This document shows positions 37,572 through 46,667 of a stretch of DNA of 64,000 nt, piece after piece; positions within the stretch are counted from its first letter, which is position 1; each line of letters opens with the position of its first letter. The DNA is from Sedimentitalea xiamensis (GTDB lineage Bacteria; Pseudomonadota; Alphaproteobacteria; Rhodobacterales; Rhodobacteraceae), in assembly GCF_030164465.1 (NCBI RefSeq), contig NZ_JASNJE010000011.1:1-64000 (forward strand). The letters are read 5' to 3'. Below the pieces are notes generated by a model. The model made no database searches and was not told where the DNA came from. It was given only the letters and a program-made list of their open reading frames with translations. Position numbers and translations under genes: made by a program.

Positions 37572-37723
37572 GCCGGGCGCAATCCCGGAAAAACCCGGAA
37601 CCGGCGCGCCGCGCCTCCGTCCCGTTGCAACACCGGCCGGCTTTCCGACGCGCGACCGCGAAAAGGGTTTCACGCCCGGAACCGCTGTCCTAGACAGGTG
37701 GGAAACCAGTCACGAAATCGCCG

Positions 37724-39412
37724 ATGGCAAAGCCCGAACGCTCCTACCTGTCGCAACAGCTCTCCCTGGGAGCAGCCGTCTTTCGCGACGGGCTGCGGGT
37801 CGTGCGCCGCCGCGGACCCAGCCAGATCCAGTTCTGGTTCATTGCGCTCGCCATCGGAATCGGGGCCGGGTTCGCGGCCCTCGGGTTCCGGCTCGGCATT
37901 TCCGCGCTGCAATCGACGCTCTACGGAACCGACGACGTGCAGAACCTGCACAGCTTCGCCGAATCTTTGCCCTGGTACTGGATCCTGACCATCCCGATCC
38001 TGGGCGGGCTGGCGGTCGGCCTGATCCTGCACCGTTTCACCGACGACGGGCGGGTGCGCGCGGTGGCCGACGTGATCGAAGGCGCGGCGATGCGCGACGG
38101 GCGGGTCGAGACCCGCGAAGGCCTGGCCTCGATGGCGGCGTCGCTGATCACGCTTGGCTCCGGCGGTTCCTCCGGCCGCGAAGGCCCGGTGGTGCACATG
38201 GCGGGGGTCATCGCCACATGGGTCAGCAACCGGATTCACGCGGATGGCATCACCGGGCGCGACCTTCTCGGCTGTGCCGTGGCGGCCGCGGTCTCCGCCA
38301 GTTTCAACGCGCCGATCGCCGGGGCGCTCTTCGCGCTCGAAGTGGTGCTGCGCCATTTCGCCGTCCATGCCTTCGCGCCGATCGTCATCGCCAGCGTTGC
38401 GGGAACGGTCATCAACCGCCTGAATTTCGGCGATGTGGCGGAATTCAACCTGATCACGCCGGGGCCGCTGCAATTCTATGCCGAACTGCCCGCCTTCCTG
38501 ATCCTCGGATTGCTCTGCGGCGGCATCGCCGCCGTGTTCATGCGGTCGATCTTTTTCGCCGAAGACGTCGGAAACGGCGTTCAGTCCCGCATCGGCCTGC
38601 CGCGCTGGCTGCGCCCGGCGCTCGCCGGCGCCCTGCTCGGCGGGATGGCGATCTTCTATCCGCACATCATCGGGGTCGGCTATGAAACCACCCTGCTCGC
38701 GCTGAAGGGGCAGATTCCGCTCAACGACGCCATCGTGTTCGCGATCCTGAAAGTCGCCGCCGTCGCCGTCACCTTCGGCGGACGCATGGGCGGCGGGGTC
38801 TTTTCCCCCTCGCTGATGGTCGGCGCGCTGACCGGACTGGCCTTCGGCTATATCGCGACCGGCTTCCTGCCGGACATGTCCGGCGCCCGCACGCTCTATG
38901 CCTTCGCCGGGATGGGGGCGGTCGCCGCCGCGGTTCTCGGGGCGCCGATCTCCACCACGCTCATCGTCTTCGAACTGACCGGCGACTGGCAGATCGGACT
39001 GGCGGTGATGGTCTCCGTCAGCATGTCCACCGCGCTGGCGTCGCGACTCGTGGACCGGTCGTTCTTCCTGACGCAACTGAAACGGCGCGACATCCACCTG
39101 GCCGCCGGACCCCAGGCCTACCTGCTGTCGATGCTGCGCGCCGGCGTCGTTATGCGCACGACCGAAGACGACCGCGCCGCCGACCCGGAGCGTTGCGCGG
39201 AACTGATCGCGCAGGGCACCTGCATCACCCCGTCGACGACCCTCGAAACCGCGATGCCGCTGCTGGATCGCGGCGATGACGGATTCGTGCCGGTGGTGAT
39301 CCTCGACAAGGACGACGGAACGCCGCGCCTCGTCGGGGCCCTGTTCCATATCGACGCGCTGAAATCCTACAACCGCGCACTGGCCGCGACAGCGGCCGAA
39401 GAACACTCCTGA
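37724..39412 (+). CDS. CLC-family chloride channel/antiporter with CBS region
   Basis: A 562-residue CLC protein. The selectivity signature GSGGSSGREGP is at about 146-156 with the gating-Glu position in GREGP. NAPIAGALFALEV near 194-206 and GGRMGGGVFSPSLMVGALTG near 347-366 are further CLC motifs; about ten helices precede residue 440. The soluble C-terminus (about 450-562) looks like a CBS-domain pair. The family holds both Cl-/H+ antiporters and channels; the glutamate in GREGP suits an antiporter, but this is inference. Confidence 0.88.
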   Translation: MAKPERSYLSQQLSLGAAVFRDGLRVVRRRGPSQIQFWFIALAIGIGAGFAALGFRLGISALQSTLYGTDDVQNLHSFAESLPWYWILTIPILGGLAVGLILHRFTDDGRVRAVADVIEGAAMRDGRVETREGLASMAASLITLGSGGSSGREGPVVHMAGVIATWVSNRIHADGITGRDLLGCAVAAAVSASFNAPIAGALFALEVVLRHFAVHAFAPIVIASVAGTVINRLNFGDVAEFNLITPGPLQFYAELPAFLILGLLCGGIAAVFMRSIFFAEDVGNGVQSRIGLPRWLRPALAGALLGGMAIFYPHIIGVGYETTLLALKGQIPLNDAIVFAILKVAAVAVTFGGRMGGGVFSPSLMVGALTGLAFGYIATGFLPDMSGARTLYAFAGMGAVAAAVLGAPISTTLIVFELTGDWQIGLAVMVSVSMSTALASRLVDRSFFLTQLKRRDIHLAAGPQAYLLSMLRAGVVMRTTEDDRAADPERCAELIAQGTCITPSTTLETAMPLLDRGDDGFVPVVILDKDDGTPRLVGALFHIDALKSYNRALAATAAEEHS

Positions 39413-39455
39413 ATACCGCCGCCCCGACTTCGCGACGGGAAAGACCGCCCGGCGC

Positions 39456-39500
39456 CTTCCTCTTGCCGGAAATACTCCGGGGTCCGGGGCGGAGCCCCGG
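39456..39500. repeat. Dispersed hairpin plus GGAGTATTT element, copy after the CLC gene
   Basis: CTTCCTCTTGCCGGAAATAC then TCCGGGG (39456-39482, i.e. the element in reverse orientation) is followed by a 7-bp hairpin CCGGGGC-gga-GCCCCGG at 39484-39500. It sits between the converging ends of the CLC gene and the DUF427 gene, as the first copy sits between murD and the FAD oxidoreductase gene. Confidence 0.65.
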
Positions 39501-39509
39501 TCCGCAGGC

Positions 39510-39854
39510 TCAGATCTGCTCGACGGTGACACGCTCCCCGGTGCGAAACGCCAGGTGATCCTTGATGGCCGCGACCGCGTCCAGCGGGGTTTCATAGCTC
39601 CAGACCGCATCCTCCACCGTGTCCGACCGGTTCACGATGTGAAAATGCCTGGCGTCTCCCTTGTGCGGGCAATGGGTGGTCTTTTCGGAACGATCCAGCA
39701 TCGCCATGGCGATGTCGGAGCGCGGGAAATACACCACGGGCGGATAATCCCCCTCGCTCAGTTCCAGAGCCTGCGTGCTTTCCCCCAGAACCGCCCCGCC
39801 CGAACGCACCGTCCAGGTTCCGGCGAGCTTGCGAATCCGAATGTGATCGGACAT
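39510..39854 (-). CDS. DUF427 domain protein
   Basis: A 114-residue protein made of a single DUF427 domain (beta-rich fold). Marks are SGGAVLGESTQALELSEGDY near residues 18-37, PPVVYFPRSDI near 38-48, and the HCPHKGDARHFHI stretch near 61-73. Biochemical role is unknown. The ATG at 39854 has GGGAGGATT just upstream, so the longer open reading is not used. It ends 9 bp from the CLC-side hairpin and follows the aminopeptidase gene on the same strand. Confidence 0.85.
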   Translation of the reverse strand: MSDHIRIRKLAGTWTVRSGGAVLGESTQALELSEGDYPPVVYFPRSDIAMAMLDRSEKTTHCPHKGDARHFHIVNRSDTVEDAVWSYETPLDAVAAIKDHLAFRTGERVTVEQI

Positions 39855-39917
39855 CCCGAATCCTCCCAAAATGAACTGCGGCCCGGTTCCGGGCCGCGAT
39901 ACCAAGGCGACCGTCGG

Positions 39918-41708
39918 TCAGATCGGCGCCGTTGCCGCATCCAACCATACATTCGCGGCCTTGCCCAGACGCGGGGCGATCTTTTCCCGGACCTCGGCGT
40001 GATAGGCGTTCAGCCAGCCGCGCTCCGCGGCGCTCAGCAGATCGGTTTCGATCAGCCTCCGGTCGATCGGCACGAAGGTCAGCGTCCGCCAGCACAGCAT
40101 GGCGCGGTCGTGATCGCCGCCGGGCAGATCCGGGGCCTCCTGCGCCACCAGCAGGTTCTCGATCCGGATCCCGAACGCGCCTTCGCGGTAATAGCCCGGT
40201 TCGTTGGACAGGATCATCCCCGCTTCCAGCGGCACGGTCGACAGCCGGCTGAGCCGCTGCGGCCCCTCGTGCACGCTCAGGTAGGCGCCGACGCCATGGC
40301 CGAGCCCGTGGTTGAAATCCTGCCCCGCGAGCCAGAGCGGCATCCGCCCGACGGCTTCGATGTCGCGTCCGGCAAGCCCCCTGGGCCAGCGCAGGCGCGA
40401 CATGGCGATCATCCCCTGCAGGACGCGGGTGAAGGCCATGCGCTCCTCCGGCCCGACCTGGCCGATGGCGACGGTCCGCGTGATGTCGGTGGTGCCGTCC
40501 AGATACTGCCCGCCGCTGTCCAGCACCAGCAGATGCCCGTCCTGAAGCCGGCGGTCGGTGTCTTCGCTGACCCGGTAATGCATGATCGCGCCGTTGGGGC
40601 CGGTTCCGGCGATGGTGTCGAAACTGATGTCCTGCAATGCGTTGTCCCTGCGGCGGCAGGTTTCCAGCCGGGTGACGACCTGGGTTTCGGTCACGCTGCC
40701 CGGCGGCTGCGCGTCCAGCCAGCACAGCAGTTCGACCACCGCCGCCCCGTCCCGCAGATGCGCGGCGGCGCTGCCTGCGATCTCGGCGGCGTTCTTGCGC
40801 GCCTTGGGCAGCGCGCAGGGATCGTCGCCGAACGCGACCGCCGCGCCCAGCACATCCGCCAGCTTCTGCGGCGCGCTCGCCTTGTCCAGGCGCACCGGAC
40901 CGGTCAGCCCGGCGAGCGCGTCCAGAAACCCGTCCGGAGCCTGCACCGTGACCGCCGCGCCCAGATGGTCCCTCACGCCCGCCAGCTTGGCCGGCTCCAT
41001 GAACAGATCGACGCGCCCGTCGTCATGCAGCACCGCGAACCCCTGCGCGACCGGGTTGCGCGGGATATCGCTGCCCCGGATATTGAGCAGCCACATGATC
41101 GAATCCGGCTGCGTCAGGACCGCGGCGCGATGCCCCGCCTTGCGCAATTCCCCGGCCAGCGCGGCGCATTTCTCCGCCGCGAACTGTCCGGCGAATTCCA
41201 GCGGATGCGCTTTCACCGGGTTGCTCGGCGGCTCGGGCTGGTCCTCCCAGATCGTATCGACGAGATTGGCGCTTTGCACCATCTCGATTTCGCTGCCGCT
41301 CAGCGCCTCGGTCCAGCGCGTCACCTCGGCCACCGTGTGCAGCCAGGGGTCGAAGCCGACTCGTCCTCCGTCCGGCAACTGCTCCTTCAGCCAGTCCGCC
41401 AGCCCCCGGTCGGGCCAGGGCACCGGGGTATAGACATCGGCCACCTGCGATTTCACCTGGGTGCGGTAACGCCCGTCGACGAAAACCCCCGCGACATCCG
41501 GAAGGGCCGCGCAGAATCCGGCGGACCCGGTGAAGCCGGTCAGCCAGGCCAGGCGCGCGTCGTGATCGGCGACATATTCGCCCTGATAGGCGTCGGCGCG
41601 CGGCACCAGGAACCCGTCCAGCCCCGCTGCGCGCATCGTCTCGCGCAGGCGGGCCAACCGGGGCGGACCCTGTTCCGGGCGGGCTGTGACTTCGAACGTC
41701 TGAAACAT
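39918..41708 (-). CDS. pepP: M24-family aminopeptidase P (Xaa-Pro aminopeptidase)
   Basis: A 596-residue metallopeptidase of the long aminopeptidase P class (two creatinase-like N-terminal domains plus a pita-bread catalytic domain), cleaving N-terminal residues before proline in the cytoplasm. Metal ligands are visible: the Asp pair in LDSGGQYLDGTTDITRT, His in GHGVGAYLSVHEGP, Glu in NEPGYY and Glu in RIENLL. The ATG at 41708 gives MFQTFEVTARPEQGPPRLARL, a normal start; the upstream open frame is not conserved-looking. Confidence 0.88.
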   Translation of the reverse strand: MFQTFEVTARPEQGPPRLARLRETMRAAGLDGFLVPRADAYQGEYVADHDARLAWLTGFTGSAGFCAALPDVAGVFVDGRYRTQVKSQVADVYTPVPWPDRGLADWLKEQLPDGGRVGFDPWLHTVAEVTRWTEALSGSEIEMVQSANLVDTIWEDQPEPPSNPVKAHPLEFAGQFAAEKCAALAGELRKAGHRAAVLTQPDSIMWLLNIRGSDIPRNPVAQGFAVLHDDGRVDLFMEPAKLAGVRDHLGAAVTVQAPDGFLDALAGLTGPVRLDKASAPQKLADVLGAAVAFGDDPCALPKARKNAAEIAGSAAAHLRDGAAVVELLCWLDAQPPGSVTETQVVTRLETCRRRDNALQDISFDTIAGTGPNGAIMHYRVSEDTDRRLQDGHLLVLDSGGQYLDGTTDITRTVAIGQVGPEERMAFTRVLQGMIAMSRLRWPRGLAGRDIEAVGRMPLWLAGQDFNHGLGHGVGAYLSVHEGPQRLSRLSTVPLEAGMILSNEPGYYREGAFGIRIENLLVAQEAPDLPGGDHDRAMLCWRTLTFVPIDRRLIETDLLSAAERGWLNAYHAEVREKIAPRLGKAANVWLDAATAPI

Positions 41709-41844
41709 CGCGGACCTGTCTGATACCTGATCTGCCCGGACCCTGTCCGCCCCTTGCCCAAATGTCCAGTGCCCCGTTCCGCTTGTCACTGGCAGGGCGA
41801 TTCCGGATTTGCTAGGCTCGACCGGCAACAGGGAATTCCGATAG

Positions 41845-42198
41845 ATGACACGCAACGCTCTCGCCATTTGCTGCCTGGTCCTCGCTCCGCTGGCCGGGCT
41901 TGCCGAGGGAACCGGGCAAAAGCCCGACCTGCCCGACCTGGCGCTTCAGGCGCTGGCGGAAAAGGCGGGCGGCGCCGATCATCTCAGCACCCCCGAATTC
42001 TCGACGATCCGCGAGCGCAACGGGGCTCCGAGCCTCTGCGCCACCACCAACGCCTATGATTCCAACGGCTATTTCATCGGCCTGACCTACTGGCAGGTGG
42101 AATTCAACGCCGACGGGACCGAGGTGACCTCCCTGCGCAACGTCACCGGCCTGAACAGCGCCTGTTACAGCGAAAGCTACCGGGGGCCGGGGAACTGA
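41845..42198 (+). CDS. Small secreted protein, unrecognised
   Basis: A 117-residue protein with a probable Sec signal peptide (MTRNALAICCLVLAPLAGLA, cleavage near residue 20). The mature part contains the motif LCATTNAYDSNGYFIGLTYW near 64-83 and a second cysteine in LNSACYSESY near 103-112, so a periplasmic disulfide is likely. The family is not recognised. It is transcribed divergently from pepP with 136 bp between starts. Confidence 0.6.
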   Translation: MTRNALAICCLVLAPLAGLAEGTGQKPDLPDLALQALAEKAGGADHLSTPEFSTIRERNGAPSLCATTNAYDSNGYFIGLTYWQVEFNADGTEVTSLRNVTGLNSACYSESYRGPGN

Positions 42199-42273
42199 CC
42201 GGCATGGAACCGGTCCGGCCGATGGCCTTGATCCGCCCGCGGCCCGCGCCGGACCGAACGATCCGGTCGCCGG

Positions 42274-44148
42274 TCAACTCGCCCGCTTGATACCCATGAC
42301 CCGCGCCCGCGCCCGCGGGTCGCTGTCAAACAGCGCCGCAAGCTGCTCGGTCATCGCGCCGGCCAGCTGCTCCACATCGGTGATGGTCACGGCGCGGTCG
42401 TAATAGCGCGTCACGTCATGGCCGATCCCGATCGCCAGCAGTTCGACCTGCTTGCGTTTTTCCACCATCGCGATCACGTCGCGCAGGTGCTTTTCCAGAT
42501 AGTTCGCGGGGTTGACCGACAGGGTCGAATCGTCGACCGGCGCGCCGTCCGATATCACCATCAGGATCTTGCGCGCCTCGCGCCGGTTCACCATCCGGCG
42601 ATGCGCCCATTCCAGCGCCTCGCCGTCGATGTTTTCCTTCAGCAGCCCTTCCTTCATCATCAGTCCAAGGTTCGGCCGCGCCCGCCGCCAGGGGGCATCG
42701 GCGCGCTTGTAGATGATATGGCGCAGGTCGTTCAGACGGCCCGGCTGCTGCGGGCGGCCATCGTTCAGCCAGGCTTCGCGCGCCATGCCGCCCTTCCAGG
42801 CCTTGGTGGTAAAGCCGAGGATCTCGACCTTGACGTTGCAGCGTTCCAGGGTGCGCGCCAGCACGTCGGCGCAGATCGCCGCGATGGAAATCGGCCGCCC
42901 CCGCATGCTGCCGGAATTGTCCAGCAGCAGCGTCACGATGGTGTCGCGGAACTCCGTGTCCTTCTCCACCTTGAAGGACAGCGGCGTCGTCGGGTTGGCG
43001 ACCACGCGGGCCAGACGGCCGGCATCCAGAATGCCTTCCTCCCGGTCGAATTCCCAGCTCCGGTTCTGCTGCGCCTGAAGCCGGCGCTGCAACTTGTTGG
43101 CCAATCGGCTGACGGCCCCCTTCAGGGGTTCGAGCTGCTGGTCGAGATAGGCCCGCAACCGTTCCAGCTCGACCGGATCGGCCAGATCCTCGGCGGCGAT
43201 CTCCTCGTCGTCCTGGGTCCGGTAGACCTTGTAATTCGGGTCCGCATCGGAAACCGGCTGCGGGACGGGCGGCTCCAGCGGCGCCTCTCCCTCGGGCATC
43301 TCCGCGTCCTCGGCCATGTCCTGGTCCGCGAGGTCGTCGGCGCTGAGCTGCGCCTGCGCCTGGTCCTGCTGGTCCTCCTGGCTCTGCTCGGGATCGGCAT
43401 CCGCCGCCTGGTCGTCGTCGTCCTCGCCGGTGCTGTCCGGGGTCTGATCGTCCTCGGTATCGTCCTCGGCCTGATCTTCCTGGTCGTCGTCCTGGCTGTC
43501 GGGGTCCTCGCCCAGCTGGTCGCCATAACCGAGATCCGAAATCACCTTGCGGGCGAATTTCGCGAATTCGGTCTGGTCGGCCAGGATGTCCTTCAGATCG
43601 TCCAGCCGGTCGCCCGCCTGCTCCTCGATGAAACCGCGCCACAGCTCCATCACGTTCTGCGCGCCCGCCGGCAGATCGCGGCCCGTGGCCAGATGGCGGA
43701 TCAGGTAGCCTGCCGCAACCGCCAGCGGCGCTTCGGACGCCTCGCTGATCTGGTCATAGCCCTTGCGCTGCGCTTCGTGGCCGATCTTGGCGTCGATATT
43801 GCCCGCGGTGCCCGGCATGTCGCGCGCGCCCATCGCCTCGCAGCGCGCGGTTTCCATCGCCTCGTAGAGATCGCGCGCCATCTCGCCCGGCGGCGCATAG
43901 CGCGCATGGGTCTTGTCGCTGTGATACTTGCGGTTCAGCGCCAGCGCATCGGCGGTGCCGCGCGCCAGCAGCACCTCGTCCCGCGTCATCCGCCGGCTGA
44001 CCTGCGGCAGACGCATGGAATCGCCCGACAGGCCCGAAGGATCGACCGTGTAGCTGATCGTCAGATCGGGATCGTCGGCCATCACCTTGGTGGCCTCGGC
44101 CAGAGCCTTCTTGAAGGGATCGGCCGGATTGTCGGATTTCTGTGCCAT
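42274..44148 (-). CDS. cobT: Aerobic cobaltochelatase subunit CobT
   Basis: A 624-residue subunit of the CobNST cobaltochelatase, which inserts cobalt into hydrogenobyrinic acid a,c-diamide in aerobic cobalamin synthesis. A highly acidic Asp/Gln/Glu-rich segment (about 215-300) separates the N-terminal domain from a C-terminal von Willebrand A domain whose MIDAS motif [11 protein letters not shown] lies near residue 408. CobT and CobS form the AAA+ motor that drives CobN. cobS lies just upstream on the same strand. Confidence 0.95.
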   Translation of the reverse strand: MAQKSDNPADPFKKALAEATKVMADDPDLTISYTVDPSGLSGDSMRLPQVSRRMTRDEVLLARGTADALALNRKYHSDKTHARYAPPGEMARDLYEAMETARCEAMGARDMPGTAGNIDAKIGHEAQRKGYDQISEASEAPLAVAAGYLIRHLATGRDLPAGAQNVMELWRGFIEEQAGDRLDDLKDILADQTEFAKFARKVISDLGYGDQLGEDPDSQDDDQEDQAEDDTEDDQTPDSTGEDDDDQAADADPEQSQEDQQDQAQAQLSADDLADQDMAEDAEMPEGEAPLEPPVPQPVSDADPNYKVYRTQDDEEIAAEDLADPVELERLRAYLDQQLEPLKGAVSRLANKLQRRLQAQQNRSWEFDREEGILDAGRLARVVANPTTPLSFKVEKDTEFRDTIVTLLLDNSGSMRGRPISIAAICADVLARTLERCNVKVEILGFTTKAWKGGMAREAWLNDGRPQQPGRLNDLRHIIYKRADAPWRRARPNLGLMMKEGLLKENIDGEALEWAHRRMVNRREARKILMVISDGAPVDDSTLSVNPANYLEKHLRDVIAMVEKRKQVELLAIGIGHDVTRYYDRAVTITDVEQLAGAMTEQLAALFDSDPRARARVMGIKRAS

Positions 44149-44193
44149 CAGCCCATCTCACCCCGCATCGCATAAAATGACAAGCCGCGCCCG

Positions 44194-44222
44194 CTTCCTC
44201 TTGCCCGAAATACTCCCGCCGG
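44194..44222. repeat. Dispersed GGAGTATTT-type element between cobS and cobT
   Basis: CTTCCTCTTGCCCGAAATAC then TCCCGCCGG (reverse orientation) lies in the 113-bp gap between the cobS stop and the cobT start. It matches the core of the copies near 20.6, 39.46 and 45.5 kb. A copy inside an apparent operon argues against it being only an operon-end terminator. Confidence 0.6.
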
Positions 44223-44261
44223 AGGCATCGCGCCCCCGGCGCGATTTCCGCGGCGCAAGAC

Positions 44262-45248
44262 CTACCCCAAGGCGGTGCTCGCCGCGCTTTCCGGCAGTTC
44301 CTCGTCAAAACAGCGCTGGTAGAACTCGGCGACGGTCTGCCGCTCCAGCTCGTCGCACTTGTTCAGGAACGACAGGCGGAAGGCATAGCCCACGTTGCGG
44401 AAGATCTCGGCGTTCTGCGCCCAGGTGATCACCGTGCGCGGGCTCATCACCGTGGAAAGATCCCCGTTCATGAAGGCGGTCCGGGTCAGGTCGGCCACCG
44501 TCACCATCTGGCCGACGATCTTGCGGCCCTTCTCGGTGTTGTAATGCGGCGCCTTGGCCAGCACGATGGCGCTCTCGGCATCGTGGCTCAGATAGTTCAG
44601 CGTCGCCACCAGAGACCAGCGGTCCATTTGCGCCTGGTTGATCTGCTGGGTCCCGTGGTAAAGCCCCGTGGTGTCGCCCAGACCCACCGTGTTGGAGGTC
44701 GCGAACAGGCGGAAATACTTGTTCGGCGTTATGATCTCGTTCTGGTCGAGCAATGTCAGCTTGCCGTCATGCTCCAGCACTCGCTGAATCACGAACATCA
44801 CGTCGGCCCGGCCCGCGTCATATTCGTCGAAGACGATGGCGGTCGGGTTGCGCAGGGCCCAGGGCAGGATGCCCTCGTGGAACTCGGTCACCTGCTTGCC
44901 GTCGCGCAGCTTGATCGCGTCCTTGCCGATCAGGTCGATCCGGCTGATATGGCTGTCGAGGTTGACCCGCACCGTGGGCCAGTTCAGCCGCGCCGCCACC
45001 TGCTCGATATGGGTCGACTTGCCGGTGCCGTGATAGCCCTGGATCATCACCCGGCGATTGTGCGAAAACCCGGCCAGGATCGCCAACGTGGTGTCGGGAT
45101 CGAACTTGTAGGTATGGTCCACCTCGGGCACGCGGTCGGTGCGGTCTGCAAATCCCTTGACCGTCATCGGAGTGTCGATCCCGAAGACTTCCCGCACCGA
45201 AATCTCCTCGGTCGGCTTCGCATTCATGTCCATTGCGCCATCGGCCAT
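44262..45248 (-). CDS. cobS: Aerobic cobaltochelatase subunit CobS
   Basis: A 328-residue AAA+ ATPase of the CobNST cobaltochelatase. Walker A is GYHGTGKST at 71-79 and Walker [12 protein letters not shown] at 136-146; [20 protein letters not shown] near 185-204 is sensor-1 and family-specific. The ATG at 45248 is preceded by AAAAGGACG, and the upstream part of the open frame is low-complexity Arg-rich shadow. CobS hexamers work with CobT. Confidence 0.95.
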   Translation of the reverse strand: MADGAMDMNAKPTEEISVREVFGIDTPMTVKGFADRTDRVPEVDHTYKFDPDTTLAILAGFSHNRRVMIQGYHGTGKSTHIEQVAARLNWPTVRVNLDSHISRIDLIGKDAIKLRDGKQVTEFHEGILPWALRNPTAIVFDEYDAGRADVMFVIQRVLEHDGKLTLLDQNEIITPNKYFRLFATSNTVGLGDTTGLYHGTQQINQAQMDRWSLVATLNYLSHDAESAIVLAKAPHYNTEKGRKIVGQMVTVADLTRTAFMNGDLSTVMSPRTVITWAQNAEIFRNVGYAFRLSFLNKCDELERQTVAEFYQRCFDEELPESAASTALG

Positions 45249-45592
45249 GCCCGTCGTCCTTTTCCTCTGTCCCCCGGATGGGGTCCGAACCCGCACGTCG
45301 TGCAACATAACGCGGCCAAGGGCAAGGGGAAGGCGGCGGGAATTTCGGCCCGAGACAAGCGATCTCGCGGCGGGGAGGGGGTGAGGGCGTCGTCCGCGCC
45401 GTGCCGGAAAGGCGCGCCTTCGGCGCAAGCGATCCATTCGCGTTCAGGCCACGCGGGCCTTGAGGGACGTTGTCCCTCAAACTCCCTGGAGTATTTGCGG
45501 CAAGAAGAGAAACATGGTTCCCCCCTTCATCTTTGCCGAAATACTCCGGGGGAGTCCGCCGCAGGCGGACGGGGGCAGCGCCCCCGCACCGC
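45249..45592. other. Intergenic region holding two inverted repeat-element copies
   Basis: A 344-bp gap upstream of cobS and downstream of the J-domain gene. Nothing in it looks coding. Its right half is filled by two head-to-head copies of the dispersed element (see next entry); the left half is GC-rich leader sequence of cobS with its ribosome site AAAAGGACG. Confidence 0.6.
45460..45585. repeat. Double, inverted copy of the hairpin plus GGAGTATTT element
   Basis: The left half has hairpin TTGAGGGAC-gtt-GTCCCTCAA at 45460-45480, then CTGGAGTATTTGCGGCAAGA and AGAG (45486-45509). The right half is CTTCATCTTTGCCGAAATAC and TCCGGGGG (45525-45552) in opposite orientation. Hairpins GTCCGCC-gca-GGCGGAC (45554-45570) and GGGGGC-agc-GCCCCC (45571-45585) follow. 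The two halves form one large palindrome, each side having its own GC hairpin. Confidence 0.7.
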
Positions 45593-46219
45593 TCAGTCCT
45601 TGAAATTCCGGCTGGCCTTGATCTGGTCCCAGGCCCAGACGACTTCCTGCAACTGTTCTTCCTGGCTGCGGTCGCCGCCGTTCATGTCCGGATGCAGCAC
45701 CTTGATCAGCTTCTTGTAGGCCGCGCGCACTTCGGTCTTGGTCCAGCTGTCCCTGGCGTCGAGGATTTCCACCGCCCGGCGCTCCGTGGGCGGCAGCCGC
45801 TTGCCGGCGCCGTTGCTGCGGCCCGGGTTCTGCGTCGCGTTGGCGCCCAGCACCTGGTGCGGGTCCTCGATGCCCAGCCTGGCCCAGGCGCGGGCTTCCG
45901 GGTCGCCCATCGGCTTCGTCGCGCGTTCCCAGACCTTGTCCTTGGATTGCTGCGCGTTGATCTCCGCTTCGGTGGTGCCGTCGAAGAAGTTCCATTTGAG
46001 ATTGTATTCCCGCACGTGCTGCTGGCAGAACCAGAAATAGTCGTCCAGAACGTCCGGCGCCTTGGGCGCGCGGAATTTTCCCGGCTCCTCGCAGCCTTCG
46101 TGTTCGCACTGCCGCACGGAGGTTTCGGATGCGCCCGACATCCCCCGCCGGCCGCGCGGGTTCTTTTTCTTGGCCGACTTGATCGACATGTCGAATCCAA
46201 ACGGGTCTGATTTTGTCAT
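45593..46219 (-). CDS. J-domain (DnaJ-like) protein
   Basis: A 208-residue protein with a C-terminal J domain: KTEVRAAYKKLIKVLHPDMN near 161-180 with the HPD motif at 176-178, needed to stimulate DnaK ATPase. The N-terminal half has a possible zinc-binding set (C38, C43, C65, H68 in CEHEGC and FCQQH) and the phrase YNLKWNFFDGTTEAEINAQQ typical of this alphaproteobacterial family. The client is unknown. The ATG at 46219 follows GAAAGGG. It is divergent from bolA. Confidence 0.88.
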   Translation of the reverse strand: MTKSDPFGFDMSIKSAKKKNPRGRRGMSGASETSVRQCEHEGCEEPGKFRAPKAPDVLDDYFWFCQQHVREYNLKWNFFDGTTEAEINAQQSKDKVWERATKPMGDPEARAWARLGIEDPHQVLGANATQNPGRSNGAGKRLPPTERRAVEILDARDSWTKTEVRAAYKKLIKVLHPDMNGGDRSQEEQLQEVVWAWDQIKASRNFKD

Positions 46220-46325
46220 TGCGGATCCCTTTCGGACGCAGCATTTTCGAGTCGGAGACAGGAGTTTAGTCAATGTCCCGGCAGATAGAAGAGGGTGCGG
46301 CAAAATATTTGCGGCAATTGATGAT

Positions 46326-46583
46326 ATGAGCGTGACAGAAGAGATCAGAACCCGCCTGCAATCCGCCTTCGCGCCGAGCGTCCTGACGGTGGTGGACGAC
46401 AGCGAGCGGCATCGCGGGCATGCGGGCTACCGGGACGGCGGGGAAAGCCATTTCAACGTGACGATCCGGGCCGACGCTTTCCGGGACCAGTCCCGCATCC
46501 AGCGCCATCGCGCCGTCCATTCGGCGCTTGGCCCGGAGCTGGTCGGGCGGATCCACGCCCTGTCCCTGGACATCGACGGCTGA
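46326..46583 (+). CDS. bolA: BolA family protein
   Basis: An 85-residue BolA-like protein. HAGYRDGGESHFNVTIRADA near residues 32-51 is the BolA signature, and QRHRAVHSALGPELVGRIHALSLDI near 59-83 the C-terminal helix-strand. BolA proteins pair with monothiol glutaredoxins in iron-sulfur trafficking and also act in morphology and stress regulation. The start (ATG 46326) lies 107 bp from the divergent J-domain gene, an arrangement common in Rhodobacteraceae. Confidence 0.9.
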   Translation: MSVTEEIRTRLQSAFAPSVLTVVDDSERHRGHAGYRDGGESHFNVTIRADAFRDQSRIQRHRAVHSALGPELVGRIHALSLDIDG

Positions 46584-46667
46584 ACCGGCCGATGCCGCAC
46601 AGGCGGCTGGACAAAGACGCGGCGGCCCCCTAGCGTCGGTTTTCAGGGCGTGTCGGAGATCTTGATC

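Noticed and set aside
35031-37673. An 880-codon minus-strand frame across bamD and recN
   Set aside because: Antisense to two clear genes; no recognisable motif.
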